Below are positions 1 through 6,907 of a stretch of 7,039 bases of DNA, piece by piece (position 1 is the first letter of the stretch; each line of letters begins with the position of its first letter). Location: positions 1 through 7,039 of the forward strand of contig JAUXIQ010000100.1 in NCBI GenBank assembly GCA_030620925.1, read 5' to 3'. The stretch is from JAUXIQ01 sp030620925 [NCBI: Nitrospinota bacterium] (GTDB lineage Bacteria; JAUXIQ01). The translations under genes were made by a program, and so were the position numbers. The notes below the pieces were generated by a model. The model made no database searches. It saw nothing but the letters and a program-made list of their open reading frames with translations, and had not been told where the DNA came from.

Positions 1-647
1 AAGCGTTGAGGGAGTCGGGCGCCGAATGTATCGTCGGAATAGATGAAGCAGGAAGAGGCGCTCTGGCCGGCCCTGTGGTAGCGGCGGCGGTAGCTTTACC
101 ACCGAAGACAAGTATAGACAGCCTCAACGATTCCAAGCAGCTCTCGGCAAAGAACCGTGCAGAACTCTTCCCTGTGATTATAGACACCGCACTGGCCGTA
201 GGTGTGGGAATAGCGGTAAGAGAAATAGTAGACCGGATCAACGTTCGACGGGCCACGCAAGTCGCCATGGCATCAGCAGTCTTAGACCTACCCATCGACC
301 CCGACGCACTGCTTATAGACGCCCTGCACATACCTCAATTATCCATCCATCAGGAGTGCATAATCAAGGGTGACAGCCTGAGCCAGTCCATAGCAGCGGC
401 TTCGGTGATCGCCAAAGTGACCAGGGATAATATCATGTGCTATTATCATCAGCTCTACCCCCAGTACGGCTTCCAACAAAACAAAGGCTACCCCACCAGA
501 AGCCATCTGGAATCTATAAGAATCTTAGGCCCATGCATACTGCACAGGGAAACGTTTCGCGGGGTAAAAGAACATATTTCGTCTGCCCAAATGGAGTATG
601 ACCAAAAAGATTTCTCCTTCAAGCGGGAAAGAGAATATGCAGGATGA
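1..647 (+). CDS. rnhB: Ribonuclease HII, 5' end probably cut by the window edge
   Basis: Cytoplasmic endoribonuclease that cleaves the RNA strand of RNA-DNA hybrids and starts ribonucleotide excision repair at single ribonucleotides in DNA. Counting from the TTG at position 6, the family signature GIDEAGRG lies at residues 11-18 and is followed by LAGPVV. NDSKQLS is at 41-47, LLID at 102-105, KGDS at 121-124 and AASVIAKVTRD at 131-141. D13, E14, D105 and D141 match the four acidic metal-binding residues of the family. QYGFQQNKGYPT (153-164) is the usual C-terminal signature. The signature normally reads GPLAGPV; here the P is A19. The frame stays open through position 3, and only five bases precede the TTG, so no ribosome-binding site can be seen. 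Homologues usually have a few more residues before GIDEAGRG, so the true start is probably outside the window. The 3' end overlaps yraN, a common neighbour. Identification is very secure; the start is not. Confidence 0.93.
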   Translation, partial: ALRESGAECIVGIDEAGRGALAGPVVAAAVALPPKTSIDSLNDSKQLSAKNRAELFPVIIDTALAVGVGIAVREIVDRINVRRATQVAMASAVLDLPIDPDALLIDALHIPQLSIHQECIIKGDSLSQSIAAASVIAKVTRDNIMCYYHQLYPQYGFQQNKGYPTRSHLESIRILGPCILHRETFRGVKEHISSAQMEYDQKDFSFKREREYAG

Positions 648-1032
648 GAGAAAAGCGCTTGGGAAGAAAGGCGAAAAGATAGCTGAGAAATTTCTCAAGC
701 GAAGGGGTTACAAAATCGTCGAGCGTAACTATCGCTGCCGCTTCGGCGAAGTCGACCTTATTGCGGTAGATGGAGAATGCCTGGTCTTCGTAGAAGTAAA
801 AACCAGACGCGATGGAGGATCAATCCCCCCTCAGTTTGCCGTTGACAGACGTAAACAGAGCCGCTTGACGCACCTCGCCGCTTACTTCCTCTCCCATAAT
901 CCCAGCCTTAAAACGCAACCGCAGTGCCGCTTCGACGTGGTGGCCGTAATCACGGACGCCAGAGGAAAGAAGCCGTCAATAGAGTTGTTTCAAAACGCCT
1001 TCCTGCCAAAAAACACCCGATTCACTATCTGA
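637..1032 (+). CDS. yraN: UPF0102 (YraN family) nuclease-fold protein
   Basis: Small cytoplasmic protein of the UPF0102/YraN family, which has a restriction-endonuclease-like (PD-(D/E)XK) fold; its cellular role is poorly defined. From the ATG at 637 it is 131 aa, close to the usual 115-130 aa. Visible family features are the N-terminal LGKKGEKIAEKFLKRRGY (8-25), the GEVDLIA motif (37-43, D40) and FVEVKTR (51-57, E53 and K55). D40, E53 and K55 form the expected catalytic-type triad. RFDVVAV near the C terminus is also typical. An alternative in-frame ATG at 598 would add 13 residues, but its GGAG lies one base from the start codon, too close to work well, and the extra residues (KKISPSSGKEN) look unlike the family. 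The 637 start has a purine-rich GGGAAAGAG upstream and overlaps rnhB by 11 bp, suggesting translational coupling. The family assignment is strong; the start is a preference. Confidence 0.87.
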   Translation: MQDERKALGKKGEKIAEKFLKRRGYKIVERNYRCRFGEVDLIAVDGECLVFVEVKTRRDGGSIPPQFAVDRRKQSRLTHLAAYFLSHNPSLKTQPQCRFDVVAVITDARGKKPSIELFQNAFLPKNTRFTI

Positions 1033-1050
1033 ACGTCAATGCTATATATT

Positions 1051-1070
1051 TTGTCTTATCCAATAGACAA
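1051..1070. repeat. Short inverted repeat in the convergent yraN/DUF3108 gap
   Basis: TTGTCT and AGACAA form a perfect 6-bp stem around an 8-base loop, 19 bases after the yraN stop. It lies in the 109-bp gap between two convergent genes, where a bidirectional terminator would be useful. The stem is A/T-rich and no run of T follows it on either strand, so it is not a convincing intrinsic terminator. The rest of the gap is unremarkable apart from a G/A-rich stretch around 1100-1125. Confidence 0.25.
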
Positions 1071-1141
1071 CTGAGCCAGCGAATACCCTATGTCTTCACT
1101 CGGGGAGGAGAGGGGAAGGAAAAATTGCAGGGTGATTTCCG

Positions 1142-2107
1142 TTAACCACCCCCGACTTCCTCTACTTCAGTATCCTGATCAAAGTTTATCTCTTCCAGCG
1201 TACCGATAACATTTCCTACGCCTTTGACACTCTCTATGAGACCGGCCACAGGCAACATGCCTTCGCCGATCCATATTCTGCCGTCACCCGTCTTGGAATC
1301 GAAAATTTCCTTGGGGATATCAACCATCAGTAAATACGTGTCGTAGAAGTCTTGCTCCCCGTTGTTTTGCAATTCTATCCGCTCCTCATTCGTGGCCACT
1401 CTGACGTCAAAATGAGTAACGCCCTTGATGGTGGGAACGGTATCGATCCGGTAGTTCTTGCCCTCTTCTAACTCACCGAACACGCCCTGACGAAAATTGT
1501 AAAAAGCCGATAGGACATCGTAAAATATCTTACCCTCTGGGATGTCACTGCGTTCATTCTTTTCTAATAGACCGTTCTTCAGCAACCTCCAGTTATATCG
1601 CATTGAGTTATAATCCATCCAGCTTTCATACACTTCCTCAGTTTCTCCGTAAGAAATTACCCTCTTGTGATACACGGCCCTCAGTTGACTGCCCCCGTCT
1701 ATCAATTCAAATTCCGATCTGTAGGTGTGCCTCCGATGCTGGGTGATCCACCCCACAAAACCTTTGGCTTCGACATCCAAAACCGCATAATACCGACCTG
1801 GGGTCTCGTTCTCCCCAAAATAGAATTCAGCTTCAGCGATTCTTCTGAACCAGAGGAAGCTGAGCCTGTAAATGAGAGTCTCTCCTACTATATTCAGGAA
1901 GGAGTTCTCTTCATCCTTATCTATAATCCGGGGGGTGTAAAAATCATCTCCGCCTTCAGCCCCCGCTAAAGGGATAGGTGATGAATAAGTGAAAAGTGAG
2001 TCCAGCGTGGGGAAAGAGATCAATAGAAATAGCAAGCTCAGCAAAAAAACTAGCTTAAACAACCTGGACGCCTTAACAAATAAATTTCTTAAAACCCCTT
2101 CAATCAT
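1142..2107 (-). CDS. DUF3108 domain protein, exported or membrane-anchored
   Basis: 321-aa protein that matches the DUF3108 family by pattern; its biochemical function is not known. It opens with a basic segment (R7, K12, R15, K18) and a strongly hydrophobic stretch at about 17-34. LAGA at 47-50 follows and could end a long signal peptide; otherwise the protein is anchored in the inner membrane. The mature part starts a typical DUF3108 beta-rich pattern: GETLIYRLSFLWFRRIAEAEF (residues 75-95), then PEGKIFYDVLSAFYNFR (190-206), then GRIWIGEGMLPVAGL (276-290) and a final stretch ending in GTLEE. The last ten residues or so are acidic and glycine-rich. Family members are found in the cell envelope of Gram-negative-type bacteria. 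The ATG at 2107 has only a weak AAAAAG upstream, so the start is moderately certain; an earlier start is unlikely because the hydrophobic segment is already at the N terminus. The gene is monocistronic and converges on yraN. The family call is from memory of motifs, not a profile search. Confidence 0.72.
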   Translation of the reverse strand: MIEGVLRNLFVKASRLFKLVFLLSLLFLLISFPTLDSLFTYSSPIPLAGAEGGDDFYTPRIIDKDEENSFLNIVGETLIYRLSFLWFRRIAEAEFYFGENETPGRYYAVLDVEAKGFVGWITQHRRHTYRSEFELIDGGSQLRAVYHKRVISYGETEEVYESWMDYNSMRYNWRLLKNGLLEKNERSDIPEGKIFYDVLSAFYNFRQGVFGELEEGKNYRIDTVPTIKGVTHFDVRVATNEERIELQNNGEQDFYDTYLLMVDIPKEIFDSKTGDGRIWIGEGMLPVAGLIESVKGVGNVIGTLEEINFDQDTEVEEVGGG

Positions 2108-2153
2108 CTTTTTAACTCGATGTTAAATATACTCAAATAGGTCTATAACCTTT

Positions 2154-2181
2154 CTCATACTAAGATTGTCCTTTTAGTCAA
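2154..2181 (-). promoter_or_regulatory. Candidate sigma70-type promoter for the DUF3108 gene
   Basis: Read on the - strand, TTGACT (2181-2176, five of six matches to the -35 consensus) is followed after 16 bases by TATGAG (2159-2154, four of six matches to the -10). The predicted transcription start, near 2147, would leave a leader of about 40 bases before the ATG at 2107. The position suits this gene, but the -10 is weak, and AT-rich DNA gives such matches by chance. Confidence 0.35.
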
Positions 2182-2230
2182 ATATAACTGTACCGGAGAT
2201 TACAGACCACTATTTATTTAGGTGAATATG

Positions 2231-2383
2231 ATGCACAGGTTATGCGCGCGGGTGGTTGCGATATTTCGCGGTCTTTCGCCGGAAAAGGAGGGCCTGCAAT
2301 TACCTGAAGACTGGTGCGAAATGGCAGTGGGGGTGAATTACAGAAATAAAAGTCTATTCGATTTTAATTGGGCTCTTTATTAA
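2231..2383 (+). CDS. Possible small protein of 50 aa, unrecognised
   Basis: An ORF in the 272-bp gap between the DUF3108 gene and the activase operon. The ATG at 2231 is preceded by AGGTGA (2220-2225) at a 5-base spacing, a reasonable Shine-Dalgarno sequence; in-frame ATG 2228 and GTG 2222 are alternatives. The product begins MHRLCARVVAIFRGL and ends NWALY. It has a basic, mildly hydrophobic N-terminal part, an acidic middle (PEDW) and two cysteines (C5, C29), with no clear membrane helix and no family I recognise. The first half of the ORF is G+C-rich and the last 40 bases are AT-rich. Its TAA and the stop of the convergent COG3581-type gene share the bases TTAA at 2380-2383. No promoter is evident upstream on this strand. 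It could be a real small gene, a remnant of a larger one, or a chance frame; conservation would decide. Confidence 0.3.
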   Translation: MHRLCARVVAIFRGLSPEKEGLQLPEDWCEMAVGVNYRNKSLFDFNWALY

Positions 2384-3675
2384 TGGCCGACAAGCGCAGG
2401 GGAGAGGACCCTTTTATTGCTCTTGCGACGCCGGTAAGTCTTGGTAAGCTCAAGGAAAATACCCACATCCCGCTCCAGGTCAGTCTGTGTGCCATCGAAG
2501 TAGAATATTTTTATGGGTAATCCTTCATGGTCGCGACTCACGGTGGGATAGATAGCCTCGCTGGTGATGCCGTTCATGCAGGTGAAGGGGCTGATGTCCA
2601 CCACACCATCCGCCCCCTTATGGTAGAGATAAATCGTCTTACCCACGTTGAGCACCATTTCACCCAGTACTCCTTCCGGGGGTAGATAGGGTTTACTGTG
2701 ATTCAGGACGGTTTTTATATCCTTGGGCTCCTCGTAACCCAGGAAGTCTTCATGAAAAGGCTCCAGCAGACTGTGCTCATCCTTCTTCTGAAACAGGTTC
2801 TTGAGCCATACTCGAAGCATCTCTCTTGAAAACCGTTTCCCCCTGCGAATGAGCCCCTGAGTCTGGCCCCAATTGGTATACCATACCCACTCGGAGATGT
2901 CCGCCATCCAGGCCTCCCCGCCCTGTTCTTCGATGACCCTGACTAAGTCATCATTGCTGAAGCGGTTGAGCCGACAAAATATTTCTCCTACCACACCGAT
3001 AAGCGGCCGCTCGGAGTCATACTTTATGGGAATCGCATTAAACTTCTTCCTGCATTCAGCAAGCGTTTCCACCATCCTTTCCAGGCGCTGTTCTTGATCT
3101 ATCCCCTGCACTTCGATGACGGCACAGAGGAGATCGAGGCACTCTTCAAACACCCGGTCCGTCTCTCCCTTGTTTATTTCATAGGGTCTGGTCTGGAGCA
3201 GCTTTTTACGTATAATATCGGCGGCCACCAACGCCCGCCAGGCGGTGCGCATCAACTCCCCGGCGTGCTCTCCCACACCCTCGTAACCGTTAGCTGCGGA
3301 AGGGGAACAGACCATCGCTTCGGGGTGGCCCATATCGTCCAGCAGTCTTCGTAAATAGGGAGCATACTGGCCGAATCGGCACGGACCGTTAGCGGTGGGC
3401 ATGAAAAAAGCGGTCTTCTCGGGTTGAAAATCGCCGCTCTGGATGATCTTCATAAAATCTCCCACGGTGACCTTCTGCGGGTAACACTCGTCCCCGGAAG
3501 TAAACATCCCCCCCAGCTCGAGGGTGCGCTCATCCGAGTCGGGGGAGAGTGTGGCGTCAATACCGATTGACCTGAAGGCGGCGGCAAAGGTGCGCGCGCC
3601 GGTGTAGGTCATCCTGGGAATATAAAGAGTCCGTCCTTCTAAAGACTGGCCGTTTGAGGAGCTTGCTGCCACCAT
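2380..3675 (-). CDS. COG3581-type protein, separate C-terminal module of a large CoA-dehydratase activase
   Basis: 431-aa cytoplasmic protein matching the part that, in many anaerobes, forms the C-terminal region of very large (about 1400 aa) activase fusions. Visible conserved blocks are LEGRTLYIPRM (12-22), TSGDECYPQKVTVGDF (59-74), PTANGPCRFGQY (93-104), IGVVGEIFCRLNRFSNDD (226-243) and SPFTCMNGITSEAI (362-375). Near the end comes the strand-like KIFYFDGTQTD (389-399). C64, C99, C234 and C366 sit inside these blocks and are candidates for iron-sulfur ligands, an inference from their placement. The fold resembles the dehydratase component family only loosely, so function is not assigned. 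The start at 3675 is supported by AAAGGG at 3689-3684, eight bases upstream, and by an in-frame stop at 3690-3688 that excludes a longer N terminus. The gene overlaps the upstream activase gene by 37 bp in another frame, implying coupled translation and a stoichiometric complex. No convincing terminator follows the stop. Confidence 0.85.
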   Translation of the reverse strand: MVAASSSNGQSLEGRTLYIPRMTYTGARTFAAAFRSIGIDATLSPDSDERTLELGGMFTSGDECYPQKVTVGDFMKIIQSGDFQPEKTAFFMPTANGPCRFGQYAPYLRRLLDDMGHPEAMVCSPSAANGYEGVGEHAGELMRTAWRALVAADIIRKKLLQTRPYEINKGETDRVFEECLDLLCAVIEVQGIDQEQRLERMVETLAECRKKFNAIPIKYDSERPLIGVVGEIFCRLNRFSNDDLVRVIEEQGGEAWMADISEWVWYTNWGQTQGLIRRGKRFSREMLRVWLKNLFQKKDEHSLLEPFHEDFLGYEEPKDIKTVLNHSKPYLPPEGVLGEMVLNVGKTIYLYHKGADGVVDISPFTCMNGITSEAIYPTVSRDHEGLPIKIFYFDGTQTDLERDVGIFLELTKTYRRRKSNKRVLSPALVGH

Positions 3676-6600
3676 CTTAACATCCCTTTACTGTCTAAAT
3701 ACGCTTCGCAGCGGGTCATCATTCCCGCGTCGTTGCTGTGCCCGTCGAACTGTAGGGAAAGAAAAGGTTTGCCTGAAGCGTTGTTGACAAAATGCTTGAT
3801 AAATGAGTCTGGCCCGCACTTGAAGTTGGTGAGATATATGATATGCAGGTTCGGGAACTGACTGACGATCCTCGCCGCGGCAAGTATCTTTCGCCCGTAG
3901 CTCCAGTACATGTTGTTGTTTATATCCTCGATGTCAACTTCGTCCACAGGGAGAAAATCCATGGGGATGACGTTTATGCCGTAGTAGTCCCGGAGCTTGG
4001 AAGGGACGTCCAGGTTCACCCCTTTATCGTAAATGTTGTAAGGCCGCCCCACCAGTACTATCCCCGGCTCACCGCTCTCTTTCAAACGCTGAAGCGCTTC
4101 CTGTCCCAAATCCTGCAGCCTGTCTTGAAATTTTTCCTGAGCATCATAGGCCCGCTCAACGGCTATCTCAGCTTGATCCCTCAGAATCTTATATTTCCTG
4201 GCCAACTTTACTAATACCTCGGTGACACTTTTTCGCCCATCGCGAAACCTGATGGTGGGCTTGATAAAAATATCACTCCTGGACTCGAAAAAGGGCGACC
4301 GCCCTATCACAAAAGGCAGCGTCTGCCCCCAGGGACAGACGTGAGATTCCACCGCCGGATCGAAGGCTTCCGCGTTTACCTGGTTGGGCAGAAAAACATA
4401 ATCGACGCCCATGCCCATAAGCTCAGCCACGTGCCCGTGCGCAACCTGTATGGGAAAACAGGGTTCAGCCACAGTGTACTCTATTCCTTCATGCGCGATG
4501 CTCTTGTTGGTCCGGGTTGAGACCTGCACGCTGAAGCCGATGTTCTCGAAAAAGGTACGCCAGAAGGGAAACCTCTCGTAGGTGTACATTGTGAGGGGAA
4601 TGCCTATGGTGGGCCCGGAATTGGAAGGCCGTAACGTCCCACCGAACATCATCTCATTTCTCATTTCCTGAAGGTCGGGGATAACGGGCTTTCGCTCCGT
4701 CTTCGCCTGCTTACGGTAGCGGTCGGAGCATTTATCACCCCAATAGGTTTTCTCTCCCTCTACATCGAACATCTGTATATCGCAGAAATTGGTGCAGCCC
4801 TGGCAGGAGAATTCCTTGAGGCTGTAATCTACATCTTCAATCTCGTAGCCGCGGAAACCTGTTTCCCCTTCAGTGTTTTTCATCTTATCCATGGCCAGGA
4901 GGGCTGCGCCTATGGCTCCTATAACTCCGTTGTGAGGAGGAACGATTATCTGTTTATTCAATATTTTGGAGAAGGCTGCGGCCACGGAGTCGTTGTACGC
5001 CGTTCCTCCCTGAAAGAAGATGGTCTCTCCGATCCTCCGCCCCCACACCACGCGGTTAATGTAGTTATAAGCAATGGAATAGGCCAGGCCCGCCAAAAGG
5101 TCTTCTTTCTTCGCCCCGCGCTGGAGGTAGGAGTTGACGTCCTGCTCCATGAACACAGTGCAGCGCTCGCCCAGGCGTATGGGGCTAGAAGAACTGAGGG
5201 CCAATTGAGCAAACTGGTCCTTTATGCTGACTTCAAGCTCTTCGGCCCGCTCCTCCAGAAAGGAGCCGGTGCCCGCGGCGCAGGCTTCGTTCATGGCGAA
5301 GTCCACAACCACACCGTTATCAAGGCTTATGAACTTGGAGTCCTGTCCGCCGATTTCAAAAATGGTGTCCGCCTCCGAGCTGATCAGCTTATTGCCGATA
5401 TAGTTGGCGCCCGTCTTGTGGGCGGTAATTTCGTCGTTGATTGTGTCGGCGCCCACCAGTTGCCCTATGAGCTCCCTGCCGGAACCCGTAGTGCCCACAC
5501 CTTTCACTCTGACGCGGCCGCCCAATTCATCCCGCATCTCCGCCAGCCCGCGGGCCACAGCCTGTATGGGCCGGGCTTCGGTACGGGTATATATTTCGTA
5601 AACCACTTCGCCGTTTTCGTCTGCCATCACCAGGTTAGTGCTCACAGAGCCTATGTCTATCCCCAGATAGACATCTACCGGTTGCCCGTCATCAGGTAAA
5701 TTATAAGGTTTCACCCTGTCTCTCAGGAGGAGGACGTTGTCCATGGATAGAGGATCACTTACCGGGAACTGATCGACCTGTTCGTGGTTTCGTATGGAGG
5801 CCGGAGCCGATACCGTTTCGCCACCGCTTGCTTCGGCTTCCATCAGCGCAGCACCCAGGGCCCCCAGCCAGGCATAATAGGCGGGTATGAAGAGCTCTCC
5901 CTCCTTCAGGTCAAACACCTCCTCCATTGCCGCCACCACACCGGCGTTAGCAGCAACACCGCCGGTGAAAGCTATGACCGGCTCTATCTTCTTCCCCTTG
6001 GTGATCGCACCCTTGAAGTTGCGGGCGACGGCATCACACAGACCCTTAAGCACCTCAGCCGGTAGATAGCCCTTTTGCTGGGCGTGGATCATATCGGATT
6101 TGGCGAACACAGAGCAGCGGCCGGCTATCTTGGCCGCTTTGGAGGTTTTCTGAACGATTGCCCCCACTTCGTCTATTTCGTATTTAAGGCGCAGGGCCTG
6201 TTGGTCCATGAAAGAGCCTGTACCCGCGGCGCAATCGCCGTTCGTCTCGTAGTCCGCTATTCCCATTCGGCCCCATGCCCTATCCCGCTCAAATCTGATA
6301 TATTTAGAGTTTTGTCCACCCATTTCAAACAGGGTGCGAACGTCAGGGTAGAGGGCCTCGGTACCCCGGGTTATGGCTTTAAACTCATTTTCGACATTGG
6401 CGCCCAGGATTCCTCCCACCAGTTTAGCTCCCGCTCCCACTATTCGTATGCCCTTCAATTCTTCCTGAGGCACCAGCGAAAGAATCTCTTCGAGTATTCG
6501 ACGCGCGGCATCGATAGGTTGGCCCCGCATCCTGCGGTACTCAGAGACAAGGGTCGGGAACGAATAACCCGCATCGATCTCGGCATCCCCGCCCATCACC

Positions 6601-6713
6601 CTGAACCCTGCACGGTTGATCGCTTCCGTCGGCGGAAGCTCATCCCCGTTCGTTCTCAACAGGGCCGCTTTTATGCTGACAGTTCCGATATCGATTCCAG
6701 CGAAATAGGACAT
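3639..6713 (-). CDS. Tandem BadF-type CoA-dehydratase activase with cysteine module and DUF2229/COG3580 domain
   Basis: 1024-aa cytoplasmic ATPase of the BadF/BadG/BcrA/BcrD (HgdC-like, COG1924) family. Such proteins use ATP hydrolysis to inject a low-potential electron from a [4Fe-4S] cluster into a partner iron-sulfur enzyme. Domain 1 covers about 4-293: GIDIGTVSIK (6-15), MGGQNSKYI (131-139), CAAGTGSF (161-168), GRCSVFAKSD (198-207), TGGVAANAG (250-258). Domain 2 covers about 349-608: GIDIGSVSTN (351-360), GVGTTGSGRE (405-414), IGGQDSKFI (454-462), CAAGTGSF (478-485), GERCTVFMEQD (515-525), QGGTAYND (568-575). C161, C200, C478 and C518 correspond to the cluster cysteines that a homodimeric activase supplies two per subunit. 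A further set, C637, C640, C644 and C662, lies before the DUF2229/COG3580 part (about 702-1010), which includes AEPCFPIQVAHGH (749-761), CPWGQTLPF (793-801), LVGRPYNIYDKGVN (887-900) and FKCGPDSFIKHF (964-975). The ATG at 6713 has a strong ribosome-binding site. It is first gene of a two-gene operon. The substrate and partner are not evident, since no dehydratase genes lie nearby. Confidence 0.9.
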   Translation of the reverse strand: MSYFAGIDIGTVSIKAALLRTNGDELPPTEAINRAGFRVMGGDAEIDAGYSFPTLVSEYRRMRGQPIDAARRILEEILSLVPQEELKGIRIVGAGAKLVGGILGANVENEFKAITRGTEALYPDVRTLFEMGGQNSKYIRFERDRAWGRMGIADYETNGDCAAGTGSFMDQQALRLKYEIDEVGAIVQKTSKAAKIAGRCSVFAKSDMIHAQQKGYLPAEVLKGLCDAVARNFKGAITKGKKIEPVIAFTGGVAANAGVVAAMEEVFDLKEGELFIPAYYAWLGALGAALMEAEASGGETVSAPASIRNHEQVDQFPVSDPLSMDNVLLLRDRVKPYNLPDDGQPVDVYLGIDIGSVSTNLVMADENGEVVYEIYTRTEARPIQAVARGLAEMRDELGGRVRVKGVGTTGSGRELIGQLVGADTINDEITAHKTGANYIGNKLISSEADTIFEIGGQDSKFISLDNGVVVDFAMNEACAAGTGSFLEERAEELEVSIKDQFAQLALSSSSPIRLGERCTVFMEQDVNSYLQRGAKKEDLLAGLAYSIAYNYINRVVWGRRIGETIFFQGGTAYNDSVAAAFSKILNKQIIVPPHNGVIGAIGAALLAMDKMKNTEGETGFRGYEIEDVDYSLKEFSCQGCTNFCDIQMFDVEGEKTYWGDKCSDRYRKQAKTERKPVIPDLQEMRNEMMFGGTLRPSNSGPTIGIPLTMYTYERFPFWRTFFENIGFSVQVSTRTNKSIAHEGIEYTVAEPCFPIQVAHGHVAELMGMGVDYVFLPNQVNAEAFDPAVESHVCPWGQTLPFVIGRSPFFESRSDIFIKPTIRFRDGRKSVTEVLVKLARKYKILRDQAEIAVERAYDAQEKFQDRLQDLGQEALQRLKESGEPGIVLVGRPYNIYDKGVNLDVPSKLRDYYGINVIPMDFLPVDEVDIEDINNNMYWSYGRKILAAARIVSQFPNLHIIYLTNFKCGPDSFIKHFVNNASGKPFLSLQFDGHSNDAGMMTRCEAYLDSKGMLRWWQQAPQTASL
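3684..3689 (-). promoter_or_regulatory. Internal ribosome-binding site for the COG3581-type gene
   Basis: AAAGGG on the - strand lies inside the 3' end of the activase gene, eight bases before the ATG at 3675. It fixes that start and argues that the second protein is made by its own initiation rather than by frameshifting. Confidence 0.65.
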
Positions 6714-6715
6714 AT

Positions 6716-6725
6716 CTTCCTTCCC
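6716..6725 (-). promoter_or_regulatory. Ribosome-binding site of the activase gene
   Basis: On the - strand GGGAAGGAAG lies just upstream of the ATG at 6713, with GGAAGG at a 5-base spacing. It supports this start codon, which also places GIDIG at residue 6, as expected for an ASKHA-fold N terminus. Confidence 0.75.
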
Positions 6726-6845
6726 TTAATAAAAAGCCCATTTAAATCGCAAAAGAGTTCCCTATAAACATATGCAAAAATGGTTCCTTACAAGACCGAC
6801 CAGCAAAAAAACAGTCTTAAACTTTAAAGCATTGAAATAATTAAG

Positions 6846-6868
6846 AATTTAACCTTCATCCTTAAATT
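6846..6868. repeat. 7-bp perfect inverted repeat, possible operator
   Basis: AATTTAA (6846-6852) and TTAAATT (6862-6868) form a perfect inverted repeat around the 9-base spacer CCTTCATCC. It sits 133-155 bases upstream of the activase start, between that gene and a + strand promoter candidate. The dyad size fits a dimeric transcription factor site, but the arms contain only A and T in an AT-rich region, so chance is a real alternative. Confidence 0.25.
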
Positions 6869-6907
6869 AAAATTGATTTGGCCCTTCCAATCTATGTAAA
6901 ATATTCA

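Noticed and set aside
924-1145. A 73-codon ORF beginning inside yraN and running into the convergent gap
   Set aside because: Out of frame with the well-supported yraN and with no family features; its first part is a shadow and the rest is low-information gap sequence.
2166-2188. TTGTCC and TATAAC as a + strand promoter for the small ORF
   Set aside because: The spacing is only 11 bases, too short for a sigma70-type promoter.
2257-2290. Small hairpins (GCGA-N4-TCGC and TTTC-N4-GAAA) as a terminator of the activase operon
   Set aside because: The stems are only four base pairs and no T-run follows on the - strand.
3639-3690. Programmed frameshift joining the two activase proteins
   Set aside because: No slippery heptamer is visible in the overlap, while the second gene has its own ribosome-binding site and start codon.
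3843-4214. A 123-codon + strand ORF opposite the DUF2229/COG3580 region
   Set aside because: Antisense to conserved protein blocks and with no independent support.
4932-5699. A 255-codon + strand ORF opposite the second activase domain
   Set aside because: It lies entirely antisense to a domain with intact family motifs, has no family features, and arises from the codon bias of the real gene.
6075-6767. A 230-codon + strand ORF opposite the first activase domain
   Set aside because: Antisense shadow of conserved activase motifs; the product shows no recognisable domain.
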